Origin: an uncultured Oscillospiraceae bacterium
Lineage (GTDB): Bacteria; Bacillota; Clostridia; Oscillospirales; Oscillospiraceae
NCBI GenBank assembly: GCA_905233385.1
Contig: CAJOEH010000012.1
Location: forward strand, 1-64,000
Length of the DNA: 64,000 nt
Direction of reading: 5' to 3'
Part shown: one piece after another, positions 1-6,626 of the stretch
Layout: every line of letters starts with the position of its first letter
Position numbering within the stretch: position 1 is the first letter of the stretch
Program-made: the position numbers and the translations under genes
The notes under the pieces: generated by a model
What the model was told of the DNA's origin: nothing
Seen by the model: only the letters and a program-made list of their open reading frames with translations
The model's database searches: none

Positions 1-233
1 GAGGACCGGGATGGACAGACCTCTGGTGCACCAGTTGTCGTGCCAACGGCACAGCTGGGTAGCTACGTCTGGACGAGATAAACGCTGAAGGCATCTAAGC
101 GTGAAACTCTCCCTAAGATGAGATCTCCACTCTTCGGAGTAAGGCTCGACGTAGACTATGTCGTTGATAGGTCAGGGGTGTAAGTGCAGTAATGCATTGA
201 GCTGACTGATACTAATAAGCCGAAAGCTTGACC
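1..233 (+). rRNA. rrl: 23S ribosomal RNA, 3' end (partial)
   Basis: The first ~233 bases are the 3' end of a large-subunit rRNA. Recognisable segments are the sarcin-ricin-distal part of domain VI (ggatggacagacctctggtg), the stretch agctacgtctggacgagata, and the terminal actgatactaataagccgaa followed by gcttgacc, the usual mature 3' end. The gene enters from outside the window, so its 5' part is not visible. The exact 3' end is estimated to within a few bases. No 5S rRNA follows directly. Confidence 0.97.
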
Positions 234-365
234 TCACAGCAAGCGAAAGCAAGAGGAAGCAGGCTCGAAGTTGCAAACCATATCGCTTCCCATTCATTCA
301 TGTTCAGTCTTCAGGGTGTATCTGAAACAACGCGGTTGCGGAGTAAGAGTAAGGCTAAACCTCCG

Positions 366-506
366 CAGCACAACATCCGCCCTTAGCTCAGTTGGTACAC
401 TCGCCGCAGCGAGCGTGCCGAACGCAACCGCGAAGCGGCACTTAGCGTTCGGCTGAGCAACTTTGCGAACAGGCAAAGAAATGAGTTGGTAGCTGAATAT
501 AGCTAC
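366..506 (+). repeat. 141-bp unit carrying a tRNA-Lys 5' fragment plus three hairpins
   Basis: Bases 366-397 repeat 507-538 with one mismatch. The repeated part includes the first 20 nt of tRNA-Lys (acceptor 5' strand and D-arm up to the D-loop GGTA). In the first copy the tRNA is interrupted after GGTA at 397. What follows is a chain of perfect hairpins: 417-425 with 445-453 (9 bp, with 428-431/435-438 nested inside), 461-466 with 473-478, and 487-494 with 501-508. The tRNA D-stem sequence GAGCAACT seems to resume at 455-462 and then diverges. I read it as a tRNA pseudogene created by a tandem duplication or a palindromic insertion; its origin is not known. Confidence 0.6.
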
Positions 507-517
507 CAGCGCAACAT

Positions 518-593
518 CCGCCCTTAGCTCAGTTGGTAGAGCAACTGACTCTTAATCAGTGGGTCCCCGGTTCGAGTCCGTGAGGGCGGACCA
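518..593 (+). tRNA. tRNA-Lys (anticodon CTT)
   Basis: A complete cloverleaf can be drawn: acceptor 518-524 pairs with 583-589, D-stem GCTC/GAGC, anticodon stem ACTGA/TCAGT with loop CTCTTAA (anticodon CTT, lysine AAG), T-loop TTCGAGT, discriminator A590 and an encoded CCA at 591-593. The T-stem has one C-U mismatch. It lies 285 bp after the 23S rRNA and is immediately preceded by a partial copy of its own 5' end. A 7-bp GC hairpin at 596-613 follows. Confidence 0.95.
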
Positions 594-595
594 GA

Positions 596-613
596 GCGCT
601 GCTGCGGCAGCGC
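596..613 (+). terminator. Small GC hairpin after tRNA-Lys
   Basis: 596-602 pairs perfectly with 607-613 (gcgctgc/gcagcgc) around a tgcg tetraloop, three bases after the tRNA CCA. There is no U-tract, so it is more likely a 3'-processing barrier or part of the adjacent palindromic repeat than a true intrinsic terminator. Confidence 0.4.
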
Positions 614-616
614 AAG

Positions 617-684
617 GAATAATGAATAGTGAAGAGTGAAGAACGGATAGCGATATTCGACAACCTCTTCTCTATTCCTTATTC
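617..684. repeat. Imperfect palindromic repeat (family 'aatgaatagtgaagaa')
   Basis: Arms 617-636 and 665-684 are inverted copies with 18 of 20 positions complementary. The left arm (gaataatgaatagtgaagag) recurs almost unchanged at 6572-6599, just after the 5S rRNA. Both copies therefore sit directly downstream of stable RNA genes. It has the size and symmetry of a non-coding MITE or REP-type element. Confidence 0.55.
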
Positions 685-693
685 GACCTATAC

Positions 694-768
694 GGCCCGT
701 TGGTCAAGTGGTTAAGACAGTGGCCTCTCACGCCATTAACATCGGTTCGAATCCGGTACGGGTCACCA
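694..768 (+). tRNA. tRNA-Glu (anticodon CTC)
   Basis: Acceptor GGCCCGT 694-700 pairs with ACGGGTC 758-764. The anticodon loop is CTCTCAC, giving CTC (glutamate GAG). The T-arm is ATCGG-TTCGAAT-CCGGT, then discriminator A765 and encoded CCA 766-768. The body matches the usual bacterial tRNA-Glu. CTC reads only GAG, so a TTC isoacceptor must exist elsewhere; a C34 isoacceptor suits a GC-rich genome. Its T-arm sequence is partly repeated at 918-929, at the edge of the prophage scar. Confidence 0.95.
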
Positions 769-808
769 ACAAAAGGGCAGTCACGAAAGTGACTGCTCTT
801 TTGTTGGT
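765..808 (+). terminator. Intrinsic terminator of the tRNA cluster
   Basis: 765-784 pairs with 789-808 over 20 bp with a single G-U pair and a GAAA tetraloop; the internal tract is ctcttttg. The stem includes the tRNA discriminator and CCA, so the transcript folds right at the mature tRNA end. The hairpin is nearly symmetrical and could act in both directions. Confidence 0.7.
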
Positions 809-838
809 CATAAAACTCGCCGGATTCGAAGATGTAAA

Positions 839-861
839 TGCAACAGTCCGGTGGACTGTTG
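839..861. repeat. Hairpin in the spacer between tRNA-Glu and the prophage scar
   Basis: The sequence gcaacagtcc-ggt-ggactgttgc forms a perfect 10-bp hairpin. A second one follows near 891-913 (aatttctgc/gcagaaatg). The stretch 809-917 otherwise holds nothing I can recognise. These may be phage-derived or remains of the attachment region. Confidence 0.4.
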
Positions 862-917
862 CGCGGCGGCGATTCTGCCGACGCAACCTTAATTTCTGCT
901 ACAGGCAGAAATGCAAA

Positions 918-929
918 CGAATCCGGTAC
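918..929 (+). repeat. 12-bp repeat of the tRNA-Glu T-arm (possible attachment-site remnant)
   Basis: cgaatccggtac at 748-759, inside the T-arm of tRNA-Glu, recurs exactly at 918-929. It lies one base before the first phage-derived codon of the truncated capsid protein. Tyrosine recombinases commonly use tRNA 3' halves as integration cores, so this may be what remains of an att core after most of the prophage was lost. A 12-bp match is short and could be chance. Confidence 0.4.
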
Positions 930-1676
930 ATGTCACTACAACCGTATATCGAAGGATCGACGCCGATCTACTCGCAGGAAGAGCTGGACAAACTCGACGA
1001 GCCGACCGTCGAATATGACGGCAAGAAGATGACCGAATACGAAGCACGGCAGAGGATGCGCTACAACGAGCGGCAGATCCGCCGCTGGAAACGGGAGGAG
1101 GTCGCTCTGAATGCTGCCGGACTGGACAGCAGCGATGCAGCCGCGAAGGTCGGTGCATGGCAGGCGCGGCAGCGGGACTTCGTCGATCAGACCGGCTTCA
1201 AGCGCGACTACGCGAGAGAAACTGTTCCGAAAAACGCAGTTGCGATTTCCGAAAAATCTGCTACAATAGAAGCGATAGAGACAGAAGGTGGAATCGCTGT
1301 GCACGATATTGCCAGAATTGACATAGAGAAGTATAAATGCGTTTCGGATAACATCACAACAGATGAAGTCATCATAACCGATGAACGGATTCAGCATATT
1401 CGTGAACGGCATCCAGGAGACTATGATCGATACGTAGGATACATTAAGGACATCATAGAGAATCCAAAATACATTGTCGAAGCGAACAAGCCAAATACTG
1501 CGGTTTTGTTGAAAGAGTACAGCGATAATGACGAAAGATTTAAGCTTGTCCTTCGATTGAAAGTTGAAGACGACCCTGATAATTACAAAAACTCAGTGAT
1601 GTCCTTCTGGAAGATCGGAGATACTACATGGAGGAAAATTCTTAAGCATAAAAAAATACTTTACAAATCTGAATAA
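930..1676 (+). pseudogene. Truncated phage minor capsid protein with C-terminal PBECR-type nuclease domain
   Basis: The 248 residues divide in two. Residues ~1-100 resemble the C-terminal end of phage minor capsid/head morphogenesis proteins: a QPYIEG segment, YDGKKMTEYEARQ, then a basic helix (RQIRRWKREEVA) and KVGAWQARQRDF. Residues ~145-248 resemble the PBECR group of small RNase-like domains (Barnase/EndoU/ColicinE5/RelE-like) that phages fuse to this capsid protein, with ITDERIQHIRERHPG and a YKNSVMSFWKI strand. The normal N-terminal ~250 residues are missing. The frame begins one base after a repeat of the tRNA-Glu T-arm, and no good ribosome site precedes the ATG at 930. It is probably a remnant, though the nuclease half is uninterrupted. 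I infer the family by recall; the function is not shown. Confidence 0.65.
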
Positions 1677-1688
1677 ATCGACTATAAT
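1660..1688 (+). promoter_or_regulatory. Sigma-70 type promoter inside the end of the PBECR gene
   Basis: TTTACA at 1660-1665 and TATAAT at 1683-1688 with a 17-bp spacer. The -35 overlaps the last codons of the nuclease-domain frame and the -10 lies just after its stop. It points into a non-coding stretch ending in two intrinsic terminators, so it most likely makes a small RNA. Confidence 0.7.
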
Positions 1689-1694
1689 ACACAT

Positions 1695-1843
1695 AGGAAG
1701 AGTAGAGGGGCTTTGGGGTGAAAAGCGCGTCTTCATACGCCGCATGCTTTGGCAATGGGCAAAAGAGATGCTGGGAGTGACGCTCCAGCCAAAGTCCCTC
1801 GATTCCAGAGAAAACCACCACTTCACATGGAGCGGTGGTTTTT
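1695..1843 (+). ncRNA. Candidate structured RNA between the PBECR gene and the GP20 gene
   Basis: A strong promoter (1660-1688) precedes this stretch and a U-tract hairpin (1811-1843) ends it. 1705-1716 pairs with 1789-1800 over 12 bp with one G-U, closing a large loop that contains a smaller hairpin (ctgggag/ctccag near 1770-1788). No coding frame of note spans it. It sits just upstream of a phage GP20 scaffold gene. Comparative genomics has, as I recall, described structured RNAs named GP20-a and GP20-b in that position. Whether this is one of them I cannot test here. Confidence 0.5.
1811..1843 (+). terminator. Intrinsic terminator of the candidate RNA
   Basis: 1811-1819 (aaaaccacc) pairs with 1834-1842 (ggtggtttt) and ends in a run of U. 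It closes the transcript started at 1660-1688. Confidence 0.65.
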
Positions 1844-1868
1844 CTATGCACAACTTAATATGATGACG

Positions 1869-1899
1869 AAACCACGATGCGCTTGCACCGTGGTTTTTT
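1869..1899 (+). terminator. Second intrinsic terminator before the GP20 remnant
   Basis: 1869-1880 pairs with 1885-1896 (12 bp, one mismatch) around a gctt loop, followed by six U. Two consecutive terminators with similar stems (accacc and accacg) isolate the RNA unit from the GP20 frame downstream. Confidence 0.7.
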
Positions 1900-1929
1900 C
1901 ATACCCATTTTTGAGAACAGGAGGAAACT

Positions 1930-2361
1930 ATGGATTTTCTGAAAGAACTTTTCAACGGGCAGTCGCTTTCGTATGAGCAGCTCGAAGCCGCCGCGAAGGC
2001 GAAGGGACTCAACGTCGTAAATACTGCCGGGGGCGCGTATGTGCCGAAAGCGGACGTCGATCACCTGAACGGTCAGATCACGACGCTGACGGGTCAGCTC
2101 GGCGAGGCGAACAAGAAGCTCGAGGGCTATGACCCGAACTGGAAGCAGACCTCGGAGGCGGCAAGCCAGAAGCTCCTGCAGGAGCGCTTCGATTTTGCGC
2201 TCGAGAAGGGGATTGAGGCGGCAAAGCCCAGAAACGCGAAGGCGGTCATCGCGCTGATCGACCGCGACAAATTGAAGTTCGCCGATGGGGAAGTGATCGG
2301 CTTGGATAACTGTTTTTCTGTATTTGAAACACCTTGCTTTAGCCGCTTTTCTGGTGTATAA
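1930..2361 (+). pseudogene. Truncated phage GP20-type minor structural/scaffold protein
   Basis: A good ribosome site (aggagg, 1919-1924) precedes the ATG. The first ~123 residues look like the phage GP20 scaffold family: an N-terminal helix MDFLKELF, the YVPKADVDHLNGQI-type segment, a coiled coil GQLGEANKKLEGYD, and AKPRNAKAVIALIDRDKLKF near residues 98-117. Homology stops around base 2305, after GEVIGLD, where the normal ~60-residue tail is replaced by unrelated codons that run into the metF promoter. The gene is therefore broken by the right-hand border of the prophage scar. In a phage this protein helps head assembly; here it is a relic. Confidence 0.65.
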
Positions 2362-2362
2362 T
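2334..2362 (+). promoter_or_regulatory. Promoter of the metF-metH operon
   Basis: TTGCTT at 2334-2339 and TATAAT at 2357-2362 with a 17-bp spacer. Transcription would start near 2369, giving a leader of only ~24 nt. That leaves no room for a SAM or cobalamin riboswitch. Confidence 0.75.
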
Positions 2363-2392
2363 ACAAAAAATGGATGTTGGAGGGGGAAGAAT

Positions 2393-3271
2393 ATGAAGAT
2401 CATTGATATTCTGAACCAAAATCGCCTTTCTCTCTCGTTTGAAGTGTTTCCGCCGAAGACCGAAACGGCGTTTGAAAGCGTGAAGAGCGCGGTCGAGCAG
2501 ATTGCGCGGCTGAAGCCTGCCTTTATGAGCGTTACTTACGGCGCGGGCGGCGGAACCAGCAAATACACCCTCGAGATCGCGCAAAGAATTGAAATGCTGC
2601 ATGACGTGCCGACGCTGGCGCACCTTACCTGCGTTTCTTCGACCAGAGAGACGATCGCGCAGAAGATCAGAGAAATCAAGGCCTGCGGGATCGAGAACGT
2701 CATGGCGCTGCGCGGCGATATTCCGCAGGACCTGCTGGAGGCTGACCGCAGCGGCTGGGATTATCGCCATGCCGTCGACCTTGTGAGGGAGCTCAAAGCG
2801 GCGGACCCCGATTTCTGCATCGGCGGCGCCTGCTATCCCGAAGTCCATCCGGAAAGCGCAAATCAGGAGGAGGATATCCTGCATTTGAAGGAAAAAGCGG
2901 ACGCCGGCTGCGACTTTTTGACGACGCAGATGTTCTTCGACAATGATCTGATGTATGAATTCCTGGATAAGGTCCGTCAGGCGGGGATCGGGGTGCCGGT
3001 CATTCCGGGCATCATGCCGATCACCAACGTAAGTCAGATCGAGCGTGTCGTGAAACTGTCCGGCTCGTACCTGCCGCAACGGTTCAAGAACCTTCTGGAC
3101 ATGTACGGCGACGATCCCGCCGCCATGAAACAGGCGGGGATCGCTTATGCGACCGATCAGATCATCGACCTGTACGCGAACGGCATCCGGAACGTCCACG
3201 TGTATTCGATGAACAAACCGGACGTCGCGGAAAGCATTCAGGCGAATCTGTCCGACATTCTGGGGAAATAA
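2393..3271 (+). CDS. metF: 5,10-methylenetetrahydrofolate reductase
   Basis: It reduces methylene-THF to methyl-THF, the methyl donor for methionine synthase, in the cytoplasm. The 293 residues match the usual MetF length of a FAD-binding TIM barrel. Visible motifs are FEVFPPKTE near residue 15 (catalytic Glu), SVTYGAGGG near 47, LRGDIP, GGACYPEVHPE and TQMFFDN. The ATG at 2393 is chosen because ggaggggg lies 7 bases upstream and the promoter just before it; the open frame continues upstream only into the prophage scar. It is followed after 5 bases by the MetH reactivation protein and then metH, so this operon carries methyl groups from folate to homocysteine. Confidence 0.95.
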   Translation: MKIIDILNQNRLSLSFEVFPPKTETAFESVKSAVEQIARLKPAFMSVTYGAGGGTSKYTLEIAQRIEMLHDVPTLAHLTCVSSTRETIAQKIREIKACGIENVMALRGDIPQDLLEADRSGWDYRHAVDLVRELKAADPDFCIGGACYPEVHPESANQEEDILHLKEKADAGCDFLTTQMFFDNDLMYEFLDKVRQAGIGVPVIPGIMPITNVSQIERVVKLSGSYLPQRFKNLLDMYGDDPAAMKQAGIAYATDQIIDLYANGIRNVHVYSMNKPDVAESIQANLSDILGK

Positions 3272-3276
3272 CGCGC

Positions 3277-3933
3277 ATGGTACTGATCAAAAACTACGAA
3301 GTGCCGCCGATGCAGGAGGAGGAAGTCTTCCGCTATGCCGGCTGCAGAGGCGAGCGCGACGCCGTGCGGGAGCTGTTTGAAAGCTGCCGGGCGGAGCTTG
3401 CCGACAGCTTGTCTTACAAGGTGTGCTATCTGCCGCTTGCCGTGTCCGTCACGGACGATGACTGCGATTTCGGCGCGTTCGGCATTCACTCCGCGCATCT
3501 GGCGCGGAATCTCGACGGCTGCGAAATGGCCGTCGTCTTCGCGGCGACAATCGGCGTGGGGATCGACCGCCTGATCGCCAAATACAGCGTCCTGTCTCCC
3601 GCGAAAGCGCTGATGTTCGACGCGATGGGGACCGAGCGGATCGAAACGCTGTGCGACGTCTTCTGCAAGGACGTCGCGGAGGAATATCGGATGTCCGCGA
3701 AGCCGCGGTTCAGCCCGGGCTACGGCGATCTGGACCTGTCTTTTCAAAAGGAAATATTCGCTGTCCTGAACTGCCGGAAGCATATCGGCCTCAGCATTTC
3801 GGACAGCCTGATGATGTCGCCGTCGAAATCAGTGACCGCCATTATGGGGCTCTGTGAGACAGCGTGCAAAAAACCGTCCCGCAAGTGTGGGACCTGCGGG
3901 GATACCGCGTGCGCGTTCAGGAGTACGTTATGA
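3277..3933 (+). CDS. Stand-alone methionine synthase reactivation (AdoMet-binding) domain protein
   Basis: The 218-residue protein corresponds to the fourth domain of large MetH proteins, which binds S-adenosylmethionine and re-methylates cobalamin after it is oxidised. The key motif RFSPGYGDL (144-152) and the later SVTAIMG segment (185-191) are present. The C-terminus carries a small Cys cluster (C204, C207, C212 with K/R around them). Its stop overlaps the metH start (ATGA at 3930-3933), so the two are translationally coupled. In E. coli this domain is fused to MetH; here it is a separate partner, an arrangement found in other Firmicutes. Confidence 0.9.
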   Translation: MVLIKNYEVPPMQEEEVFRYAGCRGERDAVRELFESCRAELADSLSYKVCYLPLAVSVTDDDCDFGAFGIHSAHLARNLDGCEMAVVFAATIGVGIDRLIAKYSVLSPAKALMFDAMGTERIETLCDVFCKDVAEEYRMSAKPRFSPGYGDLDLSFQKEIFAVLNCRKHIGLSISDSLMMSPSKSVTAIMGLCETACKKPSRKCGTCGDTACAFRSTL

Positions 3934-6344
3934 AGTTTGACGCCTATTTGAAACACAATATCGTTTATCTCGACGGCGGCACCGGAACGCTCCTGCAGGA
4001 GCGCGGTCTGCGTCCCGGCGAGCATCCGGAGCTCTGGAACATCACGCATCCGGACGCGATCGTCGAAATCCACAGGGCGTATTTCGACGCGGGCAGCAAC
4101 GTCGTCTGTACCAACACGTTCGGCGCGAATTCGCTGAAATTTGCGCAGGACGAGCTGGAGGCCATCGTGAAGGCGGCGATTTCCAACGCAAAGGCCGCGA
4201 GCGATGCGAGCGATGCGCCGCAGGAAAGATTTATTGCGCTGGATATCGGCCCTTCGGGAAAACTGCTGAAACCGCTCGGCGATCTGGACTTCGAAGCGGC
4301 AGTCGAAGTGTTCGGGAAGACCGTTTCGCTCGGCGCGCAGTACGGCGCGGACCTGATCTACATTGAAACGATGAGCGACAGCTACGAGACGAAGGCGGCG
4401 CTGCTCGCGGCAAAGGAATGCTGTGATCTGCCCGTGATCGTTTCGTGCGCCTACGGCGAGGACGGGAAGCTGATGACCGGCGCTTCGCCCGCGGCCATGG
4501 TCGCGCTCTTAGAGGGTATGGGCGTCGCCGCGCTGGGCGTCAACTGTTCCCTGGGCCCGAAGCAGCTGCGCCCGATCGTGCGCGAACTGCTCCGCTGTGC
4601 GTCCGTGCCGGTGATTTTCAAGCCCAACGCGGGCCTGCCCGAAGCGGTGAACGGCAAAACGGTCTTCGACGTGACCGCAGAGGAATACTCGGACATCGCC
4701 GCGGAGCTGATCGGCGAGGGCGTGCGTCTGGTCGGCGGCTGCTGCGGCACGACGCCGGACTATATCCGGGCGGTATGCGCCAAAACGAGCGGCCTTGCCC
4801 CGGTCGCAGTCACGCCGAAAGAGATCACGATGGTTTCTTCCTACACGCGGGCGGTCGAATTCGGCGGCGCGCCGGTGCTGATCGGCGAGCGCATCAACCC
4901 CACCGGCAAAAAGCGGTTCAAGCAGGCGCTGATCGAAAACGATACCGACTATATTCTCTCGGAAGGCATCGCGCAGCAGGAAAAGGGCGTGGACATTCTG
5001 GACGTCAACGTCGGCCTGCCGGAGATCGACGAGCCGGCCGTGCTGAAAAACGCCGTCGCGTCGCTGCAGGCGGTGATCGACCTGCCGTTGCAGATCGACA
5101 CCTCCGACATGACCGCCATGGAAGCCGCGCTGCGCTGCTATAACGGCAAGGCCCTGATCAATTCGGTCAACGGCAAAGCGGAAAGTATGCGCGCGGTCTT
5201 CCCGCTGATGAAAAAATACGGCGGCGTCGCGGTCGCGCTGACGCTGGACGAAAACGGCATTCCCGAAACGGCGCAGGGCCGGCTGGATATCGCGAAGAAT
5301 ATCCTGTCCGTCGCCGCGCAGTACGGGATCGGAAAAAAAGACATCATTTTTGATCCGCTGGCGCTGACGGTCAGCGCTTCCGCGTCCGCGGCAACCGTCA
5401 CGCTGGAGACGGTGAGAAGAATCCGGGACGAGCTCGGCGCCCATACGTCGCTCGGCATTTCCAACGTTTCCTTCGGCCTGCCCGCGCGGGACGCCGTCAA
5501 CAGCACTTTCTTCGCGCTCGCGCTGGAAAACGGCCTTTCCGCCGCGATCATGAACCCGTATTCGGCGGACATGATGAAGACGTTTTACGCGTACAAGGTG
5601 CTGAAGGGACTGGACGAGAACTGCGAGGCGTATATCGCCGCGGCGCAGCGCTTCGCGGCAGCGGGAACCGCGCCGAAAACCGCCGCCGATACGGCGAAGA
5701 AGGACAGCGGCTCCGCGCTGCAGCACGCGATCGTGAAAGGCCTCAAGGAGAAGGCAGCCGCCTGCGCAAAGGAGCGGCTCGCCGTCGCCGATCCGCTGGA
5801 CGTCGTGAATCGGGAGATCATTCCCGCGCTGAATACGGTCGGCGTCGGCTTTGAAAGCAAGAAGGTTTTCCTGCCGCAGCTTCTGATGAGCGCGGAGGCG
5901 GCAAAGAGCGCGTTCGAGGTGATCAAAAACGCCCTGGCGGGCGACGGAACGCGAGCAGATAAGGGCACTTTCGTCATCGCGACCGTCCGCGGCGACATCC
6001 ACGACATCGGCAAGAATATCGTGAAGCTGCTGCTGCAGAATTACGGCTTCCACGTGGTGGATCTCGGCAAGGACGTCCCGCCGGAAACGATCGTGGAGAC
6101 CGTGCGGGAGCTCCACGCGCCGCTTGCGGGCCTGAGCGCGCTGATGACGACGACCGTACCGGCGATGGAGGAGACGATCCGCCAGCTGCGGCGCGGCGCG
6201 CCGTGGTGTAAAATCGTGGTCGGCGGCGCGGTTCTGACGCAGGAATACGCCGACGCGATCGGCGCGGATCATTACGCGAAAGACGCGATGGAAACGGTCC
6301 GATACGCGGAGCAGATCATGGAGAAAGAGGCCGCTTCCGAATAA
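3930..6344 (+). CDS. metH: Cobalamin-dependent methionine synthase lacking the reactivation domain
   Basis: It transfers the methyl group of methyl-THF via cobalamin to homocysteine. The 804 residues hold, in order, the homocysteine-binding zinc barrel (GVNCS with C206; GGCCGTTP 269-276 with C271/C272), the pterin-binding barrel (GERINPTGKK 319-328, DVNVGLPE near 358), the four-helix cap, and the B12 Rossmann domain with the axial-ligand motif GDIHDIG (688-694, His691) and GGAVLT. The AdoMet domain is absent, which accounts for the length against ~1200 in E. coli; the gene just upstream supplies it. The ATG at 3930 overlaps the previous stop and has caggag upstream. The 5S rRNA promoter follows the stop. 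Confidence 0.97.
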   Translation: MKFDAYLKHNIVYLDGGTGTLLQERGLRPGEHPELWNITHPDAIVEIHRAYFDAGSNVVCTNTFGANSLKFAQDELEAIVKAAISNAKAASDASDAPQERFIALDIGPSGKLLKPLGDLDFEAAVEVFGKTVSLGAQYGADLIYIETMSDSYETKAALLAAKECCDLPVIVSCAYGEDGKLMTGASPAAMVALLEGMGVAALGVNCSLGPKQLRPIVRELLRCASVPVIFKPNAGLPEAVNGKTVFDVTAEEYSDIAAELIGEGVRLVGGCCGTTPDYIRAVCAKTSGLAPVAVTPKEITMVSSYTRAVEFGGAPVLIGERINPTGKKRFKQALIENDTDYILSEGIAQQEKGVDILDVNVGLPEIDEPAVLKNAVASLQAVIDLPLQIDTSDMTAMEAALRCYNGKALINSVNGKAESMRAVFPLMKKYGGVAVALTLDENGIPETAQGRLDIAKNILSVAAQYGIGKKDIIFDPLALTVSASASAATVTLETVRRIRDELGAHTSLGISNVSFGLPARDAVNSTFFALALENGLSAAIMNPYSADMMKTFYAYKVLKGLDENCEAYIAAAQRFAAAGTAPKTAADTAKKDSGSALQHAIVKGLKEKAAACAKERLAVADPLDVVNREIIPALNTVGVGFESKKVFLPQLLMSAEAAKSAFEVIKNALAGDGTRADKGTFVIATVRGDIHDIGKNIVKLLLQNYGFHVVDLGKDVPPETIVETVRELHAPLAGLSALMTTTVPAMEETIRQLRRGAPWCKIVVGGAVLTQEYADAIGADHYAKDAMETVRYAEQIMEKEAASE

Positions 6345-6369
6345 TCTTTCCAAAATGCGAAAAAAGCGC

Positions 6370-6397
6370 TTGACAAATCGAAAAGGCGCGCTATAAT
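6370..6397 (+). promoter_or_regulatory. Consensus promoter of the 5S rRNA
   Basis: TTGACA at 6370-6375 and TATAAT at 6392-6397, a full match to both sigma-70 hexamers, with a 16-bp spacer that is GC-rich next to the -10 as at rRNA promoters. It lies 34 bp before the 5S gene. Confidence 0.85.
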
Positions 6398-6430
6398 GAA
6401 AAAGCTCGCAGGGAAACCCGCGGGCGGATC

Positions 6431-6545
6431 GTTGGTGTTGATTGCGGTGAGGGTCCACCTGTTCCCATCCCGAACACAGAAGTTAAGCTCATTTGCGCCG
6501 ACAATACTTGGCGGGTGACTGCCCGGGAAGATAGGTAACGCCAAC
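6431..6545 (+). rRNA. rrf: 5S ribosomal RNA
   Basis: The 115-nt gene has the closing helix I (6431-6439 pairs with 6537-6545 with one G-U) and the conserved internal segments tcccatcccgaacacagaag and ttaagctc. It has its own consensus promoter and is separated from the 23S rRNA end by about 6.2 kb containing metF and metH. A 7-bp hairpin (6541-6547/6554-6560) involving the 3' end follows and may help processing or termination. Confidence 0.95.
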
Positions 6546-6571
6546 ATTCTGTTATGTTGGCTAATGAAGAA

Positions 6572-6600
6572 TGAATAATGAATAGTGAAGAATGAAGAAT
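6572..6600 (+). repeat. Second copy of the 'aatgaatagtgaagaa' repeat arm
   Basis: The stretch matches 616-643 closely, sharing aataatgaatagtgaaga. It follows the 5S rRNA just as the first copy follows tRNA-Lys. No complementary right arm is visible here, so this copy looks like a half-element. Confidence 0.5.
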
Positions 6601-6626
6601 TGATCTGGAAATCTCCCAAGCGTGTC

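Noticed and set aside
294-476. Short frames on both strands in the spacer between 23S and tRNA-Lys
   Set aside because: They lie over tRNA fragments and hairpins and have no ribosome site.
930-1899. A type III toxin-antitoxin system made of the nuclease-like gene and the following RNA
   Set aside because: Type III antitoxin RNAs are tandem repeats placed before the toxin. Here the RNA follows the gene and has no tandem repeats.
2300-2392. A SAM or cobalamin riboswitch upstream of metF
   Set aside because: The promoter is only ~31 bp from the start codon, leaving a ~24-nt leader; no riboswitch motif is seen.
4509-6458. A 649-codon minus-strand frame opposite metH
   Set aside because: Antisense shadow that also runs across the 5S promoter; no family features.
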